A stretch of 64,000 bases of DNA from Streptomyces sp. M92. GTDB lineage: Bacteria > Actinomycetota > Actinomycetes > Streptomycetales > Streptomycetaceae. The position numbers were made by a program, and so were the translations under genes. This document shows positions 16,921 to 26,145 of this stretch, one piece after another (position 1 is the stretch's first letter; each line of letters starts with the position of its first letter). The stretch is from the NCBI RefSeq assembly GCF_028473745.1, contig NZ_CP101137.1, positions 1,550,001 through 1,614,000 of the forward strand. Direction: 5' to 3'. The notes under the pieces are model-generated. The model searched no databases. It saw only the letters and a program-made list of their open reading frames with translations, and was not told the DNA's origin.

Positions 16921-18432
16921 TCAGTCCCGTTTGCAGATGCGGTCCAGGAGGTTGGCGGTGGCCCGCTGGACGCGCGGGTCGACGTGGCCCGGGCGGTCCA
17001 GGGCCGGGGACCAGGCGAACGTCCCGGACGCGAAGACCCAGGCGCCCGACGGCGCCCGGTACAGCGATGTCTCCTGGTGGCGGCGGGCGCCGTCCGCGTC
17101 GGTGTAGGGGCTGTGCGCCAGCAGGACCCGCTCGTCGTGCTCGGGGAGCGGGGCGCGCGGGAAGTAGCGGTCGGCCTCGCCGGCGACCAGGTCCTCGATC
17201 TCGTCGCCCTCGTGGGCGCCGGTCGCCTCCCACAGCCAGTGCCCGGCGTTGCGGACGATCATCGGGTGGGGCTCGGGGACGCGGCCGGCGTACTGGATGC
17301 CGAGGAGCTGCTGCTCGGGCCGGTCGATCTCCCGCCACAGCACCGGCTTGCCCGGCCCCTTGCGCTTGCGGCAGGTCAGCAGGCGGTCGGGGGCGCCGGA
17401 CGGGGACGGGCCGAGCTCCACCTGCCAGTACATGGTGTTGGCGGAGAGGAAGACCAGGGAGGTGCCGTGCTCGCGGGCGAGTTCCGTGGTCCGGCGCATC
17501 GGGACGGACCAGTACTCGTCGTGCCCGGGGAAGACCAGGCCCCGGTAGCGGGAGGGGTCGATGCGGCCGGAGTGCAGGTCGCGGGCGTCGGCGTAGGCGA
17601 GGTCGTAGCCGTAGCGCTCGGCGAAGCGGATGAAATCGTAGGCGTGGCCGACGTGCAGGGGGAGCCCGGCGCCCGCGTACGGACGGTCGAAGGAGACGGT
17701 CGTCGCGGCGTCCGCCTCGCCCAGCAGGCGGCCCTCCTCGTCCCAGGCGTGGTACAGGCTGGCGCCGGTGCGGCCGTCCTCCGGGTAGAGGTTGTACGCC
17801 TGCCAGGTGACGTCCGGCAGGAGGAGCAGCAGGTCGGCGGGGTGGCTGTCGCGGACCGTGAACGGCACGTGGGAACGGTGGCCGTCGGCGGTGGTCAGGA
17901 CGGCGACGTACGCGCCGATGTTCCAGTACGACGGGATCTGCAGCCGCCAGGACAGCCACCAGTGGTGGCAGGAGACCGTGCGGTCGGCGGTGAGCGGCGA
18001 GGGCTGGACGATGCCGGACAGCCGGGGGCTGGTGGTGATCTTGGCGGCGCCGTCACCGCCGTAGTGGCCGATGCGGTAGACGTCGACGCTGAACTCCTGC
18101 GGCGGGTCGACCGTGATGTGGAAGTCGATGGCCTCGCCGGGGGCGGCGGCTCCGGTGGCGGTGAAGCCCTTGATCTGGCGGCGGACGTCGTCGGCGGCGC
18201 GCGGGCCGCCGCCGTCGGTGCGCCACTCGCGGTACCTGGTGCCGGGCGGGCCCGGTGTGCCGTCCGTGTCCGGTGCGGCGTCCGGGTCCGCGTACCAGGC
18301 GACGACCTGGCCGGTGTCGCCGAAGTACGTCTCGCCGCCGCGCAGCCAGGGGACGGGCCCCTGTCCGAAGGGGTCCGTGACGGCGTGCGCGAGTGCGCCG
18401 GACTCCCAGCGGCGGATCTGCTCGGGCCCCAT
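16921..18432 (-). CDS. N,N-dimethylformamidase beta subunit-like protein
   Basis: 503-residue protein related to the large (beta) subunit of DMFase, which hydrolyses N,N-dimethylformamide using a mononuclear iron held by two Tyr and a Glu. Family-like segments are IDFHITVDPPQEFSVDVYRIG (an Ig-like N-terminal domain), DLLLLLPDVTWQAYNLY, RYRGLVFPGHDEYWS and GTSLVFLSANTMYWQVE. No small subunit gene is nearby. There is no signal peptide. The ATG at 18432 has a GGGAGGGGG site. The substrate is unlikely to be DMF itself; some other amide or a polysaccharide-linked role is open. Confidence 0.8.
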   Translation of the reverse strand: MGPEQIRRWESGALAHAVTDPFGQGPVPWLRGGETYFGDTGQVVAWYADPDAAPDTDGTPGPPGTRYREWRTDGGGPRAADDVRRQIKGFTATGAAAPGEAIDFHITVDPPQEFSVDVYRIGHYGGDGAAKITTSPRLSGIVQPSPLTADRTVSCHHWWLSWRLQIPSYWNIGAYVAVLTTADGHRSHVPFTVRDSHPADLLLLLPDVTWQAYNLYPEDGRTGASLYHAWDEEGRLLGEADAATTVSFDRPYAGAGLPLHVGHAYDFIRFAERYGYDLAYADARDLHSGRIDPSRYRGLVFPGHDEYWSVPMRRTTELAREHGTSLVFLSANTMYWQVELGPSPSGAPDRLLTCRKRKGPGKPVLWREIDRPEQQLLGIQYAGRVPEPHPMIVRNAGHWLWEATGAHEGDEIEDLVAGEADRYFPRAPLPEHDERVLLAHSPYTDADGARRHQETSLYRAPSGAWVFASGTFAWSPALDRPGHVDPRVQRATANLLDRICKRD

Positions 18433-18592
18433 GGGACAGCCCCCTCCCTCGTGCCCCCGTGGTCGTGCGTATGACGAACGCCTTTGCCATGTGCGCGATC
18501 GGTCCCAGCACATCACATTTCGCGCGCGCGCTGTCACTGTTCGTCGCGAAGTGGCCGAAAGTGGAATTCAGAGGTCCGCTTTGAATGGGACG

Positions 18593-18889
18593 GGACGGGG
18601 CGGGGCGGCGACGAGGTGTCGCCGGTGCGCGAGGGCGATGTCTGGGGTTCGGGGCGAGGTCCGGCCGGGTCAGGGTGGGGTCCGGGCCCGGTCCGGGTCG
18701 GGGTCCGGGTCCGGTCCGGGTCCGGTCCGGGTCAGACGAGGGCGGGGCGGGGCGGTGACGAGGTGTCGCCGGTGCGCGAGGGCGATGTCTGGGATCCGGG
18801 GCAGGGTCCGGTCCAGGTCAGGTGGGGTCCGGGCCGGGTCCGGGTCCGGGCCCGGTCCCGGGTCCGGGTCCGGGTCCGGGTCCGGGTCA
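18593..18889. repeat. Intergenic repeat block: 55-bp direct repeat plus TCCGGG arrays
   Basis: Two copies of a unit of about 55 bp (18593-18647 and 18740-18794) that share the core GGTGTCGCCGGTGCGCGAGG are each followed by arrays of the hexamer TCCGGG or GGTCCGGG (about 18680-18735 and 18827-18889). The string GGGTCAGACGAGG ends both arrays; the second occurrence is the 3' end of the neighbouring gene. The block therefore looks like duplication of that gene's tail. The GGGTCC runs on the plus strand can form a G-quadruplex. Confidence 0.85.
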
Positions 18890-20725
18890 GACGAGGCGTA
18901 CCGGCTTCTCGGGGCGCACGCCGAGTTCGGCCAGCCAGGTGCGCAGCGGGTCCGGGTCGCCGGTCTCCACGAGGCTGCGGACGTGGGGGGCCAGGTCGGT
19001 GGCCCGGGCGCCGTCGACCAGGAGGGACGGTCCGTCGAGCCAGTCGAGGCCGGGGGCCGCGCCGGCGGTGTCCATCGCCGAACAGCACACCATCGCGGTG
19101 ATGTGGGCGGTGAGGATCTCGCGTCCGGTTCGCGGGGGCTGCAAGGGGAGGAGGGGGAGTGCGCGGTCGTCCCAGAGAGCGGTGTCCGGGGCCACCGGTC
19201 CGGCGTCCGCCCCGGAGGAAGCGGTCGGTACCTGGGCTCCGGAGGGCTGTGCCCGTGCCTCCTCGCGGGCCAGCTCGGCACTGAGCCCGGCGGCGAGGGC
19301 GGCACCGCGGGAGGTGGTGCCGGCGAGGTCGTCATCGTCGTCGGGGGTGAGGGTGATGCCGGTGTCGCCGGTGTCGATGTCGGTGCCGGACTCGGTCGCC
19401 GGGTCTCCCGTACGGGCGGGGCCGTCCGGGGACGTGGTCGTGAGGTGGTCCAGGACGCGGGACAGGGTCGGGCCGTCCGTGCCCGGTGCTGCGGCTCCCT
19501 CAGCGGCGCGGCGGACACCCAGGGTGTCGAGGACGCGGTGCAGGCGGGCGGCGTCCGTGCGCCAGGTCCGGTCGACGACCTCCTCGGAATACTCCTCCCA
19601 CCCGACCGGCGCCCAGTCCGGGCCGGTCTCGGCGGGTCCACCGTGGAAGAGGCGCGCGGCCAGGAGCGAGACCGCCTCGTCCACCGCCCCGGGCTCCTCC
19701 AGCAGATCGCAGGCGGGACGCTCGCCGAGGCGGGAGGCGAAGCCCTCGGCCAGCCGGTCCCGGCGGGACAGCTCCGTGAGCGCGGCGACGACGCCCACGT
19801 CCAGCCGGGAGGGCCAGCGGCCCATCCGCCAGGCGGGCAGCGCGACCCGGGTCAGCAGCCGGTCCCAGCCCGCGTAGGCGAGCCCGACCTGCTCCTGCGC
19901 GACGATCCGCAGACCGTAGTCCACAGCCTGTGCACGCTCCGCGGCGGCCGCGGCGACCCCGCGCTCCATCTCGGCCACGTGCACCCGGCAGCTGCGCAGC
20001 AGGAGCCGGGACACCCAGCCGAGGCCCGCGCCGACCGCACGGGACAGCGGCCCCCGCCCGACGTCCGACGCCGCCGCCACCGCCGCGTCCAGGCCCCGTA
20101 TGAAACGGCGGGCCGCGGCTATGTCGGGGTGGGCGGAGGGCCCCGTGCCGGCGACGACCGGGGCGAGGACGGCGCGCAGCTCTCCCACCCGCATCCACCA
20201 CAGGAAGGGCGAGCCGATGACGAGGACGGGCGCGGAGGCACTCCGGCGCCGGGCGGGTCCGCCCGGTCCGGGCACGTCGTCGTGCTCCTGGGCGGACGGC
20301 GGACCGTGGGCCGGGTGGTTGCGGTCCTCCAGCCAGCTGTCGCAGTCCGGGGTGAGGGCTATCGCGGAGGGGGCGGGGACGTCGAGCCGGTCGGCCAGGT
20401 CGCGGACCATCCGGTAGAGGTCGGGGGCCGACTCCTCGGCGACCGCGACCGTCGGCGTGACGGCGGGCCGGGAGCGAGTGACGACCAGGGCGACCGCGGC
20501 GGCGGCCGCCAGGACGAGGAGCGCGAGCACGGACACGGCCCAGCGGACGGCGTCCCAGCCCCCGCCCACCAGGTGCCCGGTCCAGCCGCCCGCCAGCAGG
20601 ATCACGGCGGCGGCAGCGGGCAACAGGGCGACGGCGAGCGCCCGGCCGCGGATGCGCAGCACGGCCAACGCCCGGGAACGCGCGGCCTGCGCTCCCAGCT
20701 CCACTCCACCACCGATACCGGTCAC
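18887..20725 (-). CDS. Membrane protein with M48-peptidase-like domain lacking the HEXXH motif
   Basis: 612 residues. Two hydrophobic segments lie near residues 29-50 and 60-82. A region then looks like the M48 (HtpX/Ste24) peptidase start (APDLYRMVRDLADRLDVPAPSAIAL) and continues to ELRAVLAPVVAG, where an active member would read ELRAVLAHEXXH. The downstream E-x-x-A-D zinc site is also lost (RAQAVDYGL). After a variable Asp-rich linker (DTGDTGITLTPDDDDDLAG) the C-terminal 100 residues are globular. The GTG start at 20725 has AGGAGGGGG upstream. Probably a pseudoenzyme; substrate or partner unknown. Confidence 0.75.
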   Translation of the reverse strand: MTGIGGGVELGAQAARSRALAVLRIRGRALAVALLPAAAAVILLAGGWTGHLVGGGWDAVRWAVSVLALLVLAAAAAVALVVTRSRPAVTPTVAVAEESAPDLYRMVRDLADRLDVPAPSAIALTPDCDSWLEDRNHPAHGPPSAQEHDDVPGPGGPARRRSASAPVLVIGSPFLWWMRVGELRAVLAPVVAGTGPSAHPDIAAARRFIRGLDAAVAAASDVGRGPLSRAVGAGLGWVSRLLLRSCRVHVAEMERGVAAAAAERAQAVDYGLRIVAQEQVGLAYAGWDRLLTRVALPAWRMGRWPSRLDVGVVAALTELSRRDRLAEGFASRLGERPACDLLEEPGAVDEAVSLLAARLFHGGPAETGPDWAPVGWEEYSEEVVDRTWRTDAARLHRVLDTLGVRRAAEGAAAPGTDGPTLSRVLDHLTTTSPDGPARTGDPATESGTDIDTGDTGITLTPDDDDDLAGTTSRGAALAAGLSAELAREEARAQPSGAQVPTASSGADAGPVAPDTALWDDRALPLLPLQPPRTGREILTAHITAMVCCSAMDTAGAAPGLDWLDGPSLLVDGARATDLAPHVRSLVETGDPDPLRTWLAELGVRPEKPVRLV

Positions 20726-20961
20726 GACCGGACCTCACCCCCTCCTCGCTGTCCTGTCCGTCCAGGGCTGTCCTGCTGCTCTCCCGCTCTTGCTCACTCA
20801 CCCCACTGTGGCACCCGCCACTGACATCGCAATGCCGGTGGGCCAAGTGCCGGACGCTTGCGCGGCACCCTAGTTGGGGGTCGTGCACCCGTCAGCCGTA
20901 TAGCCCATCGGTCACTCGATGGAATGGCTTTGGGGAAAGGTGGGTGACAGACGGCAAGGGT

Positions 20962-20995
20962 CAGGCCCCGGCTCCTGAGACGGAGCCGGGGCCTG
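20962..20995 (-). terminator. Strong hairpin terminator downstream of purD
   Basis: A perfect 14-bp stem built on GGCCCCGGCTCC (20964-20975) and its complement (20982-20993), extended by A-T and C-G pairs, with a TGAGAC loop. It lies 54 bases past the purD stop codon. Confidence 0.85.
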
Positions 20996-20998
20996 TCG

Positions 20999-21043
<45 letters not shown>

Positions 21044-21048
21044 GCGGG

Positions 21049-22299
21049 TTACGCGCCCGCCGCCTTCGCCGCGATGTCCGTGCGGTGCTGGGAGCCGTCG
21101 AGGCCGATGCGGGCGACGGCCCGGTACGCGCGGTCGCGGGCCTCGGTGAGGTCGGTCCCGGTGGCGGTGACGGACAGGACGCGGCCGCCGGCGCTGACGA
21201 CCGCGTCGCCCTCGCGCCGGGTGCCGGCGTGCAGGACGTAGGCGTGCGGGGCGTCCTGGGCGGCGACCTCGTCGAGGCCGGTGATGGGGTCACCGGTGCG
21301 CGGGGTGCCGGGGTAGTTGTGGGAGGCGACGACAACGGTGACGGCCGCGTCGTCGCTCCAGCGCAGCGGCTCCAGGTCGGCGAGGTTGCCGGTGGCGGCG
21401 GCCATCAGCAGACCGGCGAGCGGGGTCCGCAGCCGGGCCAGCACGACCTGGGTCTCGGGGTCGCCGAAGCGGGCGTTGAACTCGATCACGCGGACGCCGC
21501 GCGAGGTGATCGCCAGACCGGCGTACAGCAGCCCGGAGAACGGGGTGCCGCGTCGGCGCATCTCGTCGACGGTCGGCTGGAGGACGCTCTCGACGACCTC
21601 GTCGACCAGCTTGGGGTCGGCCCACGGCAGCGGCGAGTACGCGCCCATGCCGCCGGTGTTGGGGCCCTCGTCGCCGTCGAGGGCGCGCTTGAAGTCCTGG
21701 GCGGGCTGGAGCGGGCGGACGTTCTCGCCGTCGGTGATGGCGAAGAGGGAGACCTCGGGGCCGTCCAGGTACTCCTCGATGACGACGCGGTCGCAGGCCT
21801 GCGCGTGCGCGCGGGCGGCCTCGACGTCGTCGGTGACGACGACGCCCTTGCCGGCGGCGAGCCCGTCGTCCTTCACCACGTAGGGGGCGCCGAAGGCGTC
21901 CAGGGCCGCGTCGACCTCGTCGGCGTTCGTGCAGACGTACGAGCGGGCCGTGGGCACGCCGGCGGCGGCCATGACGTCCTTGGCGAAGGCCTTGGAGCCC
22001 TCGAGCCGCGCGGCCTGTCCGGAGGGGCCGAAGACCGGGATGCCCGCCTCGCGCACGGCGTCGGCGACCCCGGCGACGAGGGGCGCCTCGGGCCCGACGA
22101 CAACCAGTTCGGCACCGAGCCGGGTGGCGAGCGCGGTGACGGCCGCACCGTCGAGGGCGTCGACCTGGTGCAGTTCGGCGACCTCGGCGATACCGGCGTT
22201 GCCGGGTGCGCAGTGCAGCGCGGTGACGTCGGGGTCGAGGGACAGGGAACGGCACAGGGCGTGTTCGCGGGCGCCGCCGCCGATGACAAGGACCTTCAC
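21049..22299 (-). CDS. purD: Phosphoribosylamine-glycine ligase
   Basis: GAR synthetase, second step of purine synthesis, ATP-grasp family. 416 residues: N-terminal [14 protein letters not shown], the ATP-grasp core [41 protein letters not shown] and [12 protein letters not shown], and the C-terminal rudiment-hybrid domain. Start GTG 22299; the SD is weak. It lies 98 bases downstream of dnaX on the same strand and is followed by a repeat array and a strong terminator. Confidence 0.97.
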   Translation of the reverse strand: MKVLVIGGGAREHALCRSLSLDPDVTALHCAPGNAGIAEVAELHQVDALDGAAVTALATRLGAELVVVGPEAPLVAGVADAVREAGIPVFGPSGQAARLEGSKAFAKDVMAAAGVPTARSYVCTNADEVDAALDAFGAPYVVKDDGLAAGKGVVVTDDVEAARAHAQACDRVVIEEYLDGPEVSLFAITDGENVRPLQPAQDFKRALDGDEGPNTGGMGAYSPLPWADPKLVDEVVESVLQPTVDEMRRRGTPFSGLLYAGLAITSRGVRVIEFNARFGDPETQVVLARLRTPLAGLLMAAATGNLADLEPLRWSDDAAVTVVVASHNYPGTPRTGDPITGLDEVAAQDAPHAYVLHAGTRREGDAVVSAGGRVLSVTATGTDLTEARDRAYRAVARIGLDGSQHRTDIAAKAAGA

Positions 22300-22397
22300 G
22301 GGGGTCAGCCTAATGGGAACGGGCCGATGTGCTTTGTGCGGGCTTCCGAAGGGGCGGGACGCGGAGGGTTGTACCTTCCTCCAGCGCCACTCCGCCC

Positions 22398-24737
22398 CTA
22401 CTCGTTCGCGATCTCCTCGACCACGGTCGCCCCCAGCTCCCGTACCAGCAGTTCCTTGCCGGAGAGGGCCGACTCGTCCAGGTCGGGGTCGTCGTCCTCG
22501 GGAATGTCGTCCTCGGGGGAGATCGGTCGCGGCTCGGGCGCCGGGGGTCTGGGCGCGGGAGCGGGTGCGGCGGGCGGGGTGGACGAGGGGGCCTGGGCGG
22601 ACGGCGCGGGGCCCGGAGGCCGGGCGGCGGGCGAGGGCTCCGACGGGCGCGGCGCGGACGCACCGCCACCGAAGCCGCCACCACCTCCGCCGCCGGTGTT
22701 CCCGAAGCCGCCGGTGCCACCGCCGGGACCGCCGTATCCACCGCCGGGACCGCCGTGTCCACCGGCGGGTCCGGACGGGGCCGCCGGTGCCGAGCCGCCC
22801 GACGGATCGACGACCGCCTCGATCTTCCACTGCACGTTGAACTGCTCGGCCAGAGCCTGCCGCAGTACGTCCTCGCTGCCGCTGCTCAGGAAGTTGTCGC
22901 GGGCCCCCGCGTTGACGAAGCCGACCTGGAGGGTGGTGCCGTCGAAACCGGTCACCTGGGCGTTCTGGCTGAGCAGGATCCAGGTGAACCGGCGACGGTT
23001 CTTCACCGCCTCCAGGATGTTGGGCCAGAGCTGGCGGGGGTCCACGCCGGAGCCCGGGGGCGGGGCGGCGGGTGCGGCGGCGGCCGGCGCGGGTGCCGGA
23101 GCAGCGGCCGGAGGCGCGGCGGGGCCGGGTGCGTCCGAGGTACGGGGCTGTCCGCCGCCCGCGGGTGCCGCGGTGGGCCACCCTCCGGGCCGCCGTCCGC
23201 CACCCGCGGGCGTCGCGGTCGGCCACGCACCGGGCGCGGGCGACGAGGCGGGCGGAGCGGCGTCGGGCTCGGGAGCCGGCGCGGGAGGGGAGGCAGGGGC
23301 AGGAGCGGGAGCAGGAGCGGGAGCAGGAGTGGGAGCGGTCTGCGGCGAGCCGCCGCCCCCGAGGGAGTGGCCGGCACCGCCGCCACCGGCGGTCGGCTCT
23401 GGGGCCGGCCCGCCCCCGGCCCCACGCACCGCCGCCCGCGCGGCGGCGGGCCCGCCGCCCGGCGGAACCGGAGCGACGGGAGCGGAAGGAGCGGAAGCAG
23501 TGGGTGCCGCGGCGCCTCCGTGCGCCTCGGGCCCGGGTACGTACCCCATGGCGGGCGCGCCCGCACCCGCCGAGAACTGCACGCCACGCTCGATGCGGTC
23601 CAGCCGCGCCATCACCGAACGCTCGTCGCCGTACGCGGCGGGCAGCAGCACGCGCGCGCAGATCAGCTCCAGCTGGAGACGGGGCGAGTGGGCGCCCCGC
23701 ATCTCGGTGAGCCCCTCGTTGACGATGTCGGCGGCGCGGCTCAACTCGGCGGCGCCGAAGGAACCCGCCTGGGCCTGCATCCGCTCCAGGACGTCGGCGG
23801 GGGCGTCGATGAGCCCCTTCTCCGCGGCGTCGGGCACGGCGGCGAGGATCACCAGGTCACGCAGGCGCTCCAGCAGGTCGGTGACGAAGCGCCGCGGGTC
23901 GTTGCCGCTCTCGATCACCCGGTCGACGACCTCGAAGGCGGCCGAGCCGTCCCCTGTGACGAACGCCTCGACGACGGAGTCGAGCAGCGAGCCGTCCGTG
24001 TAGCCGAGCAGGGCGGTCGTCATGTCGTACGTCACACCGTCGGCACCGGCACCCGCGAGCAGCTGGTCCATGACGGACATGGAGTCCCGGACCGACCCCG
24101 CGCCGGCCCGCACCACCAGGGGCAGCACACCGTCCTCGACCGGGATCTCCTCCCTGCCGCAGACCTCGCCGAGGTAGTCGCGCAGGGTGCCGGGCGGCAC
24201 GAGACGGAAGGGGTAGTGGTGGGTCCGCGACCGGATGGTGCCGATGACCTTCTCGGGCTCGGTGGTGGCGAAGATGAACTTGAGGTGCTCCGGGGGCTCC
24301 TCGACGACCTTCAGCAGGGCGTTGAAGCCCTGCGGCGAGACCATGTGGGCCTCGTCGATGATGTAGATCTTGTACCGGCTGGAGGCGGGCCCGAAGAACG
24401 CCTTCTCCCGCAGGTCACGCGCGTCGTCCACGCCTCCGTGGGAGGCGGCGTCGATCTCGATGACGTCGATGGAGCCCGGGCCGTTCCTGGCGAGGTCGCG
24501 GCAGGACTGACACTCGCCGCACGGGGTCGGCGTGGGGCCCTGCTCGCAGTTCAGACAGCGCGCCAGGATGCGGGCGCTGGTCGTCTTGCCGCAGCCGCGC
24601 GGCCCGCTGAACAGGTACGCGTGATTGACCCGGTTGTTCCGCAGCGCCTGCTGCAACGGGTCGGTGACATGCCCCTGACCGATGACCTCGGCGAAGGACT
24701 CCGGGCGGTAACGGCGGTAGAGCGCGAGAGACGACAC
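22398..24737 (-). CDS. dnaX: DNA polymerase III subunits gamma and tau
   Basis: Clamp-loader ATPase of the replisome. The 779-residue product starts [20 protein letters not shown]; Walker A is GPRGCGKTT, a four-Cys zinc module follows ([19 protein letters not shown]), and DEAH-type Walker B is IIDEAHMVS with sensor 1 IFATTEPEK. Domain III ends near residue 370. A long Pro/Ala/Gly-rich linker, usual in Streptomyces, precedes a tau-like C-terminal domain ending in an acidic tail. I chose GTG 24737; there is no clear SD. The SRP RNA gene is just upstream. Confidence 0.96.
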   Translation of the reverse strand: MSSLALYRRYRPESFAEVIGQGHVTDPLQQALRNNRVNHAYLFSGPRGCGKTTSARILARCLNCEQGPTPTPCGECQSCRDLARNGPGSIDVIEIDAASHGGVDDARDLREKAFFGPASSRYKIYIIDEAHMVSPQGFNALLKVVEEPPEHLKFIFATTEPEKVIGTIRSRTHHYPFRLVPPGTLRDYLGEVCGREEIPVEDGVLPLVVRAGAGSVRDSMSVMDQLLAGAGADGVTYDMTTALLGYTDGSLLDSVVEAFVTGDGSAAFEVVDRVIESGNDPRRFVTDLLERLRDLVILAAVPDAAEKGLIDAPADVLERMQAQAGSFGAAELSRAADIVNEGLTEMRGAHSPRLQLELICARVLLPAAYGDERSVMARLDRIERGVQFSAGAGAPAMGYVPGPEAHGGAAAPTASAPSAPVAPVPPGGGPAAARAAVRGAGGGPAPEPTAGGGGAGHSLGGGGSPQTAPTPAPAPAPAPAPASPPAPAPEPDAAPPASSPAPGAWPTATPAGGGRRPGGWPTAAPAGGGQPRTSDAPGPAAPPAAAPAPAPAAAAPAAPPPGSGVDPRQLWPNILEAVKNRRRFTWILLSQNAQVTGFDGTTLQVGFVNAGARDNFLSSGSEDVLRQALAEQFNVQWKIEAVVDPSGGSAPAAPSGPAGGHGGPGGGYGGPGGGTGGFGNTGGGGGGGFGGGASAPRPSEPSPAARPPGPAPSAQAPSSTPPAAPAPAPRPPAPEPRPISPEDDIPEDDDPDLDESALSGKELLVRELGATVVEEIANE

Positions 24738-24789
24738 GCATACGAGGTTATAGGCGACCACCGACAACCGGTCCGCCCCGGGAACGCAG

Positions 24790-24885
24790 GCGCCCCCCAC
24801 GCACCCGCCAGAGCCAACCTACCCTTGCTGCCTTCCGGCCCTGGGGGAGTTCAGTCAGATAGCGCCGCGTGAGGGGCTGGGGCAC
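24790..24885 (-). ncRNA. ffs: Signal recognition particle RNA (4.5S-type)
   Basis: On the minus strand the sequence contains the SRP apical hallmark CCAGGGCCGGAAGGCAGCA (GGAA tetraloop plus the asymmetric AGCA side of the symmetric loop). Outer complementary strands (GCCCCTCACGC with GCGTGGGGGGC) close the long hairpin. Position upstream of dnaX is typical for actinobacteria. The ends are estimated from the pairing and may be off by about 5-10 bases. Confidence 0.9.
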
Positions 24886-24954
24886 ACGTTACCCGATCCG
24901 GGGCCCCGGGAACGAGTTCGCGAGCACTCTCCAGCGTCATGTAATGTTCTCTGC

Positions 24955-25042
24955 GGAGGATTCGCCTAGAGGCCTAGGGCGCACGCTTGGAAAGCGTGTT
25001 GGGGGCAACCCCTCACGAGTTCGAATCTCGTATCCTCCGCCA
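24955..25042 (+). tRNA. tRNA-Ser (anticodon GGA), CCA encoded
   Basis: Acceptor GGAGGAT/ATCCTCC, anticodon stem CACGC/GCGTG with loop TTGGAAA (GGA), long class II variable arm TTGGGGGCAACCCCTC, T arm ACGAGTTCGAATCTCGT, discriminator G and encoded CCA. The left border of the accessory patch that follows. Confidence 0.97.
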
Positions 25043-25064
25043 GTGCCTCACCGGGCACGATGTC

Positions 25065-25094
25065 GAAGGGCCCCCTGGAAACAGGGGGCCCTTC
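25065..25094 (+). terminator. Terminator after tRNA-Ser
   Basis: Perfect 13-bp stem GAAGGGCCCCCTG/CAGGGGGCCCTTC with GAAA loop, 22 bases past the tRNA. Confidence 0.88.
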
Positions 25095-25391
25095 GTCGTT
25101 GTCCTGGTCTTTGTCCAGCGCACCGGCGGCCGCCACCGTTCACCGCCGCACGCGCCCCCCGTGTGACCTGCACCGCGAACCCCTATGAACGCCGCCGTAC
25201 GACCGCGCGGACAGCTGACAGCACGTTGGGGGGGCAACCCCTCGCTAGGTCCAAGCGCTCGTCCGCCGACTTGCACGCTGGATCCAAGTCCGCCGTACCA
25301 GCGCCTTCCATGTCGCTCGGCACCCCAGAAGGTCGAGCCGTTTGCGCGGCCCGACCCTCTGACGTTGCACTCAGCCTCCGGCGACCGTTCC
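25095..25391. other. Gene-poor spacer with a tRNA-Ser variable-arm-like fragment
   Basis: I see no supported gene in these 297 bases. At 25224-25243 the string CGTTGGGGGGCAACCCCTCG closely matches the variable arm of the tRNA-Ser just upstream (GTGTTGGGGGCAACCCCTC), but neither the T arm nor the acceptor follows. It may be a relic of an attachment site or chance. From here to about 27.4 kb the base composition is visibly less GC-rich than the flanks. Confidence 0.4.
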
Positions 25392-25675
25392 TCAGTCCCA
25401 TCGCCTCGCGAACTCAGCACCGGCCAGCAGGTCGCCCGTCCGCACGATCAAATCGTCGATCCCCAGAGCCACCATCACATCGGCGGGAAGGGCCACGTAT
25501 CTGCCCTTCAGCTTCGTGACACGACATGGAAAGCGGTTCGCCCTCACCAGCCCGGATGCCTTCGACGGGTCGACCCCGAGGAGATCTGCGGGTCGACCCC
25601 GAGGAGATCTGCCACCTTGCGCAGGGGCATTGGCTCGGCCAGCCACTGCGACAGTCGCCTTGCACCTGGGCTCAT
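25392..25675 (-). pseudogene. Small helix-turn-helix protein gene, frameshifted by a 23-bp tandem duplication
   Basis: From ATG 25675 the frame reads MSPGARRLSQWLAEPMPLRK and VADLLGVDP, then is thrown out by a second copy of a 23-bp unit. Deleting one copy gives exactly 87 codons ending at the TGA at 25392-25394, an 86-residue protein continuing SKASGLVRANRFPCR and ending GAEFARRWD. The restored VADLLGVDPSKASGLV looks like a MerR/excisionase-type helix-turn-helix. ATG overlaps the upstream stop (ATGA), so it was the last gene of a minus-strand operon. Function is likely DNA binding; the present allele cannot make the full protein. Confidence 0.8.
25567..25612. repeat. Perfect 23-bp tandem duplication
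   Basis: GGGTCGACCCCGAGGAGATC plus TGC occurs twice in a row (25567-25589, 25590-25612) with no mismatch. The unit is not a multiple of three and disrupts the gene described for 25392-25675. Perfect identity suggests a recent or reversible event. Confidence 0.97.
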
Positions 25676-26046
25676 TCGGCTTCCCTCTGCGGTCCGTCGG
25701 GTTCGCCGGACTCACCCTCGGGCTCCTGCTCTGAACCCAAGGCGAGGAACTCGCCCAATAGCCCGAGGCGGTGCAAGGTAGCGCCCATGCGTTCACTGCT
25801 GATGCGCTCCCACAACAAGGGGTCCGCCTCGTCGACCGCCTGGATGTCCGACTCGTTGCGGATGGGCGAGTAGCCCTCGTCGCATCGGCTCGTTCGGTCG
25901 ACAAGGCTGTGCGGATCCATCGTGCGCTCGGCCGGATCAGCGCGATCCACCGCCCAGCCGGCCGCGTTGGCGGATCGAACAACCTCGTCACGGACATCGT
26001 CGCCTTCAAGGGCCAGCGCCAGACCGTACAGCGCACCGAACACCAT
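25672..26046 (-). CDS. Hypothetical protein of the accessory patch
   Basis: 124 residues from ATG 26046, chosen because GAGGTGA lies 8 bases upstream; a GTG 15 codons earlier has no properly spaced site. The N-terminus is VFGALYGLALALEGDDVRDEVVRSANAAGW, the middle WERISSERMGATLHRLGLLGEFLAL, and the tail very acidic. No family recognised. It is soluble with mixed helices, and middle gene of a three-gene minus-strand set (26388 to 25392), coupled by ATGA overlap to the frameshifted helix-turn-helix gene. Confidence 0.65.
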   Translation of the reverse strand: MVFGALYGLALALEGDDVRDEVVRSANAAGWAVDRADPAERTMDPHSLVDRTSRCDEGYSPIRNESDIQAVDEADPLLWERISSERMGATLHRLGLLGEFLALGSEQEPEGESGEPDGPQREAE

Positions 26047-26145
26047 GGCCGATCTCACCTCGGCGACGTCGACGCAGAGCCTCCTCGACACTCTCCCGGC
26101 CGACTTCCGTAGGTAGGGATGACGAAATACAGGGCGAGCAACTGA

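Noticed and set aside
18660-18890. TCCGGG hexamer arrays as a possible CRISPR array
   Set aside because: Units are 6-8 bp without spacers; no cas genes in the window. This is a slippage array.
25183-25401. 72-codon minus-strand frame after the frameshifted helix-turn-helix gene
   Set aside because: No SD, poor third-position bias and no resemblance to a protein family; not enough support to list it as a gene.
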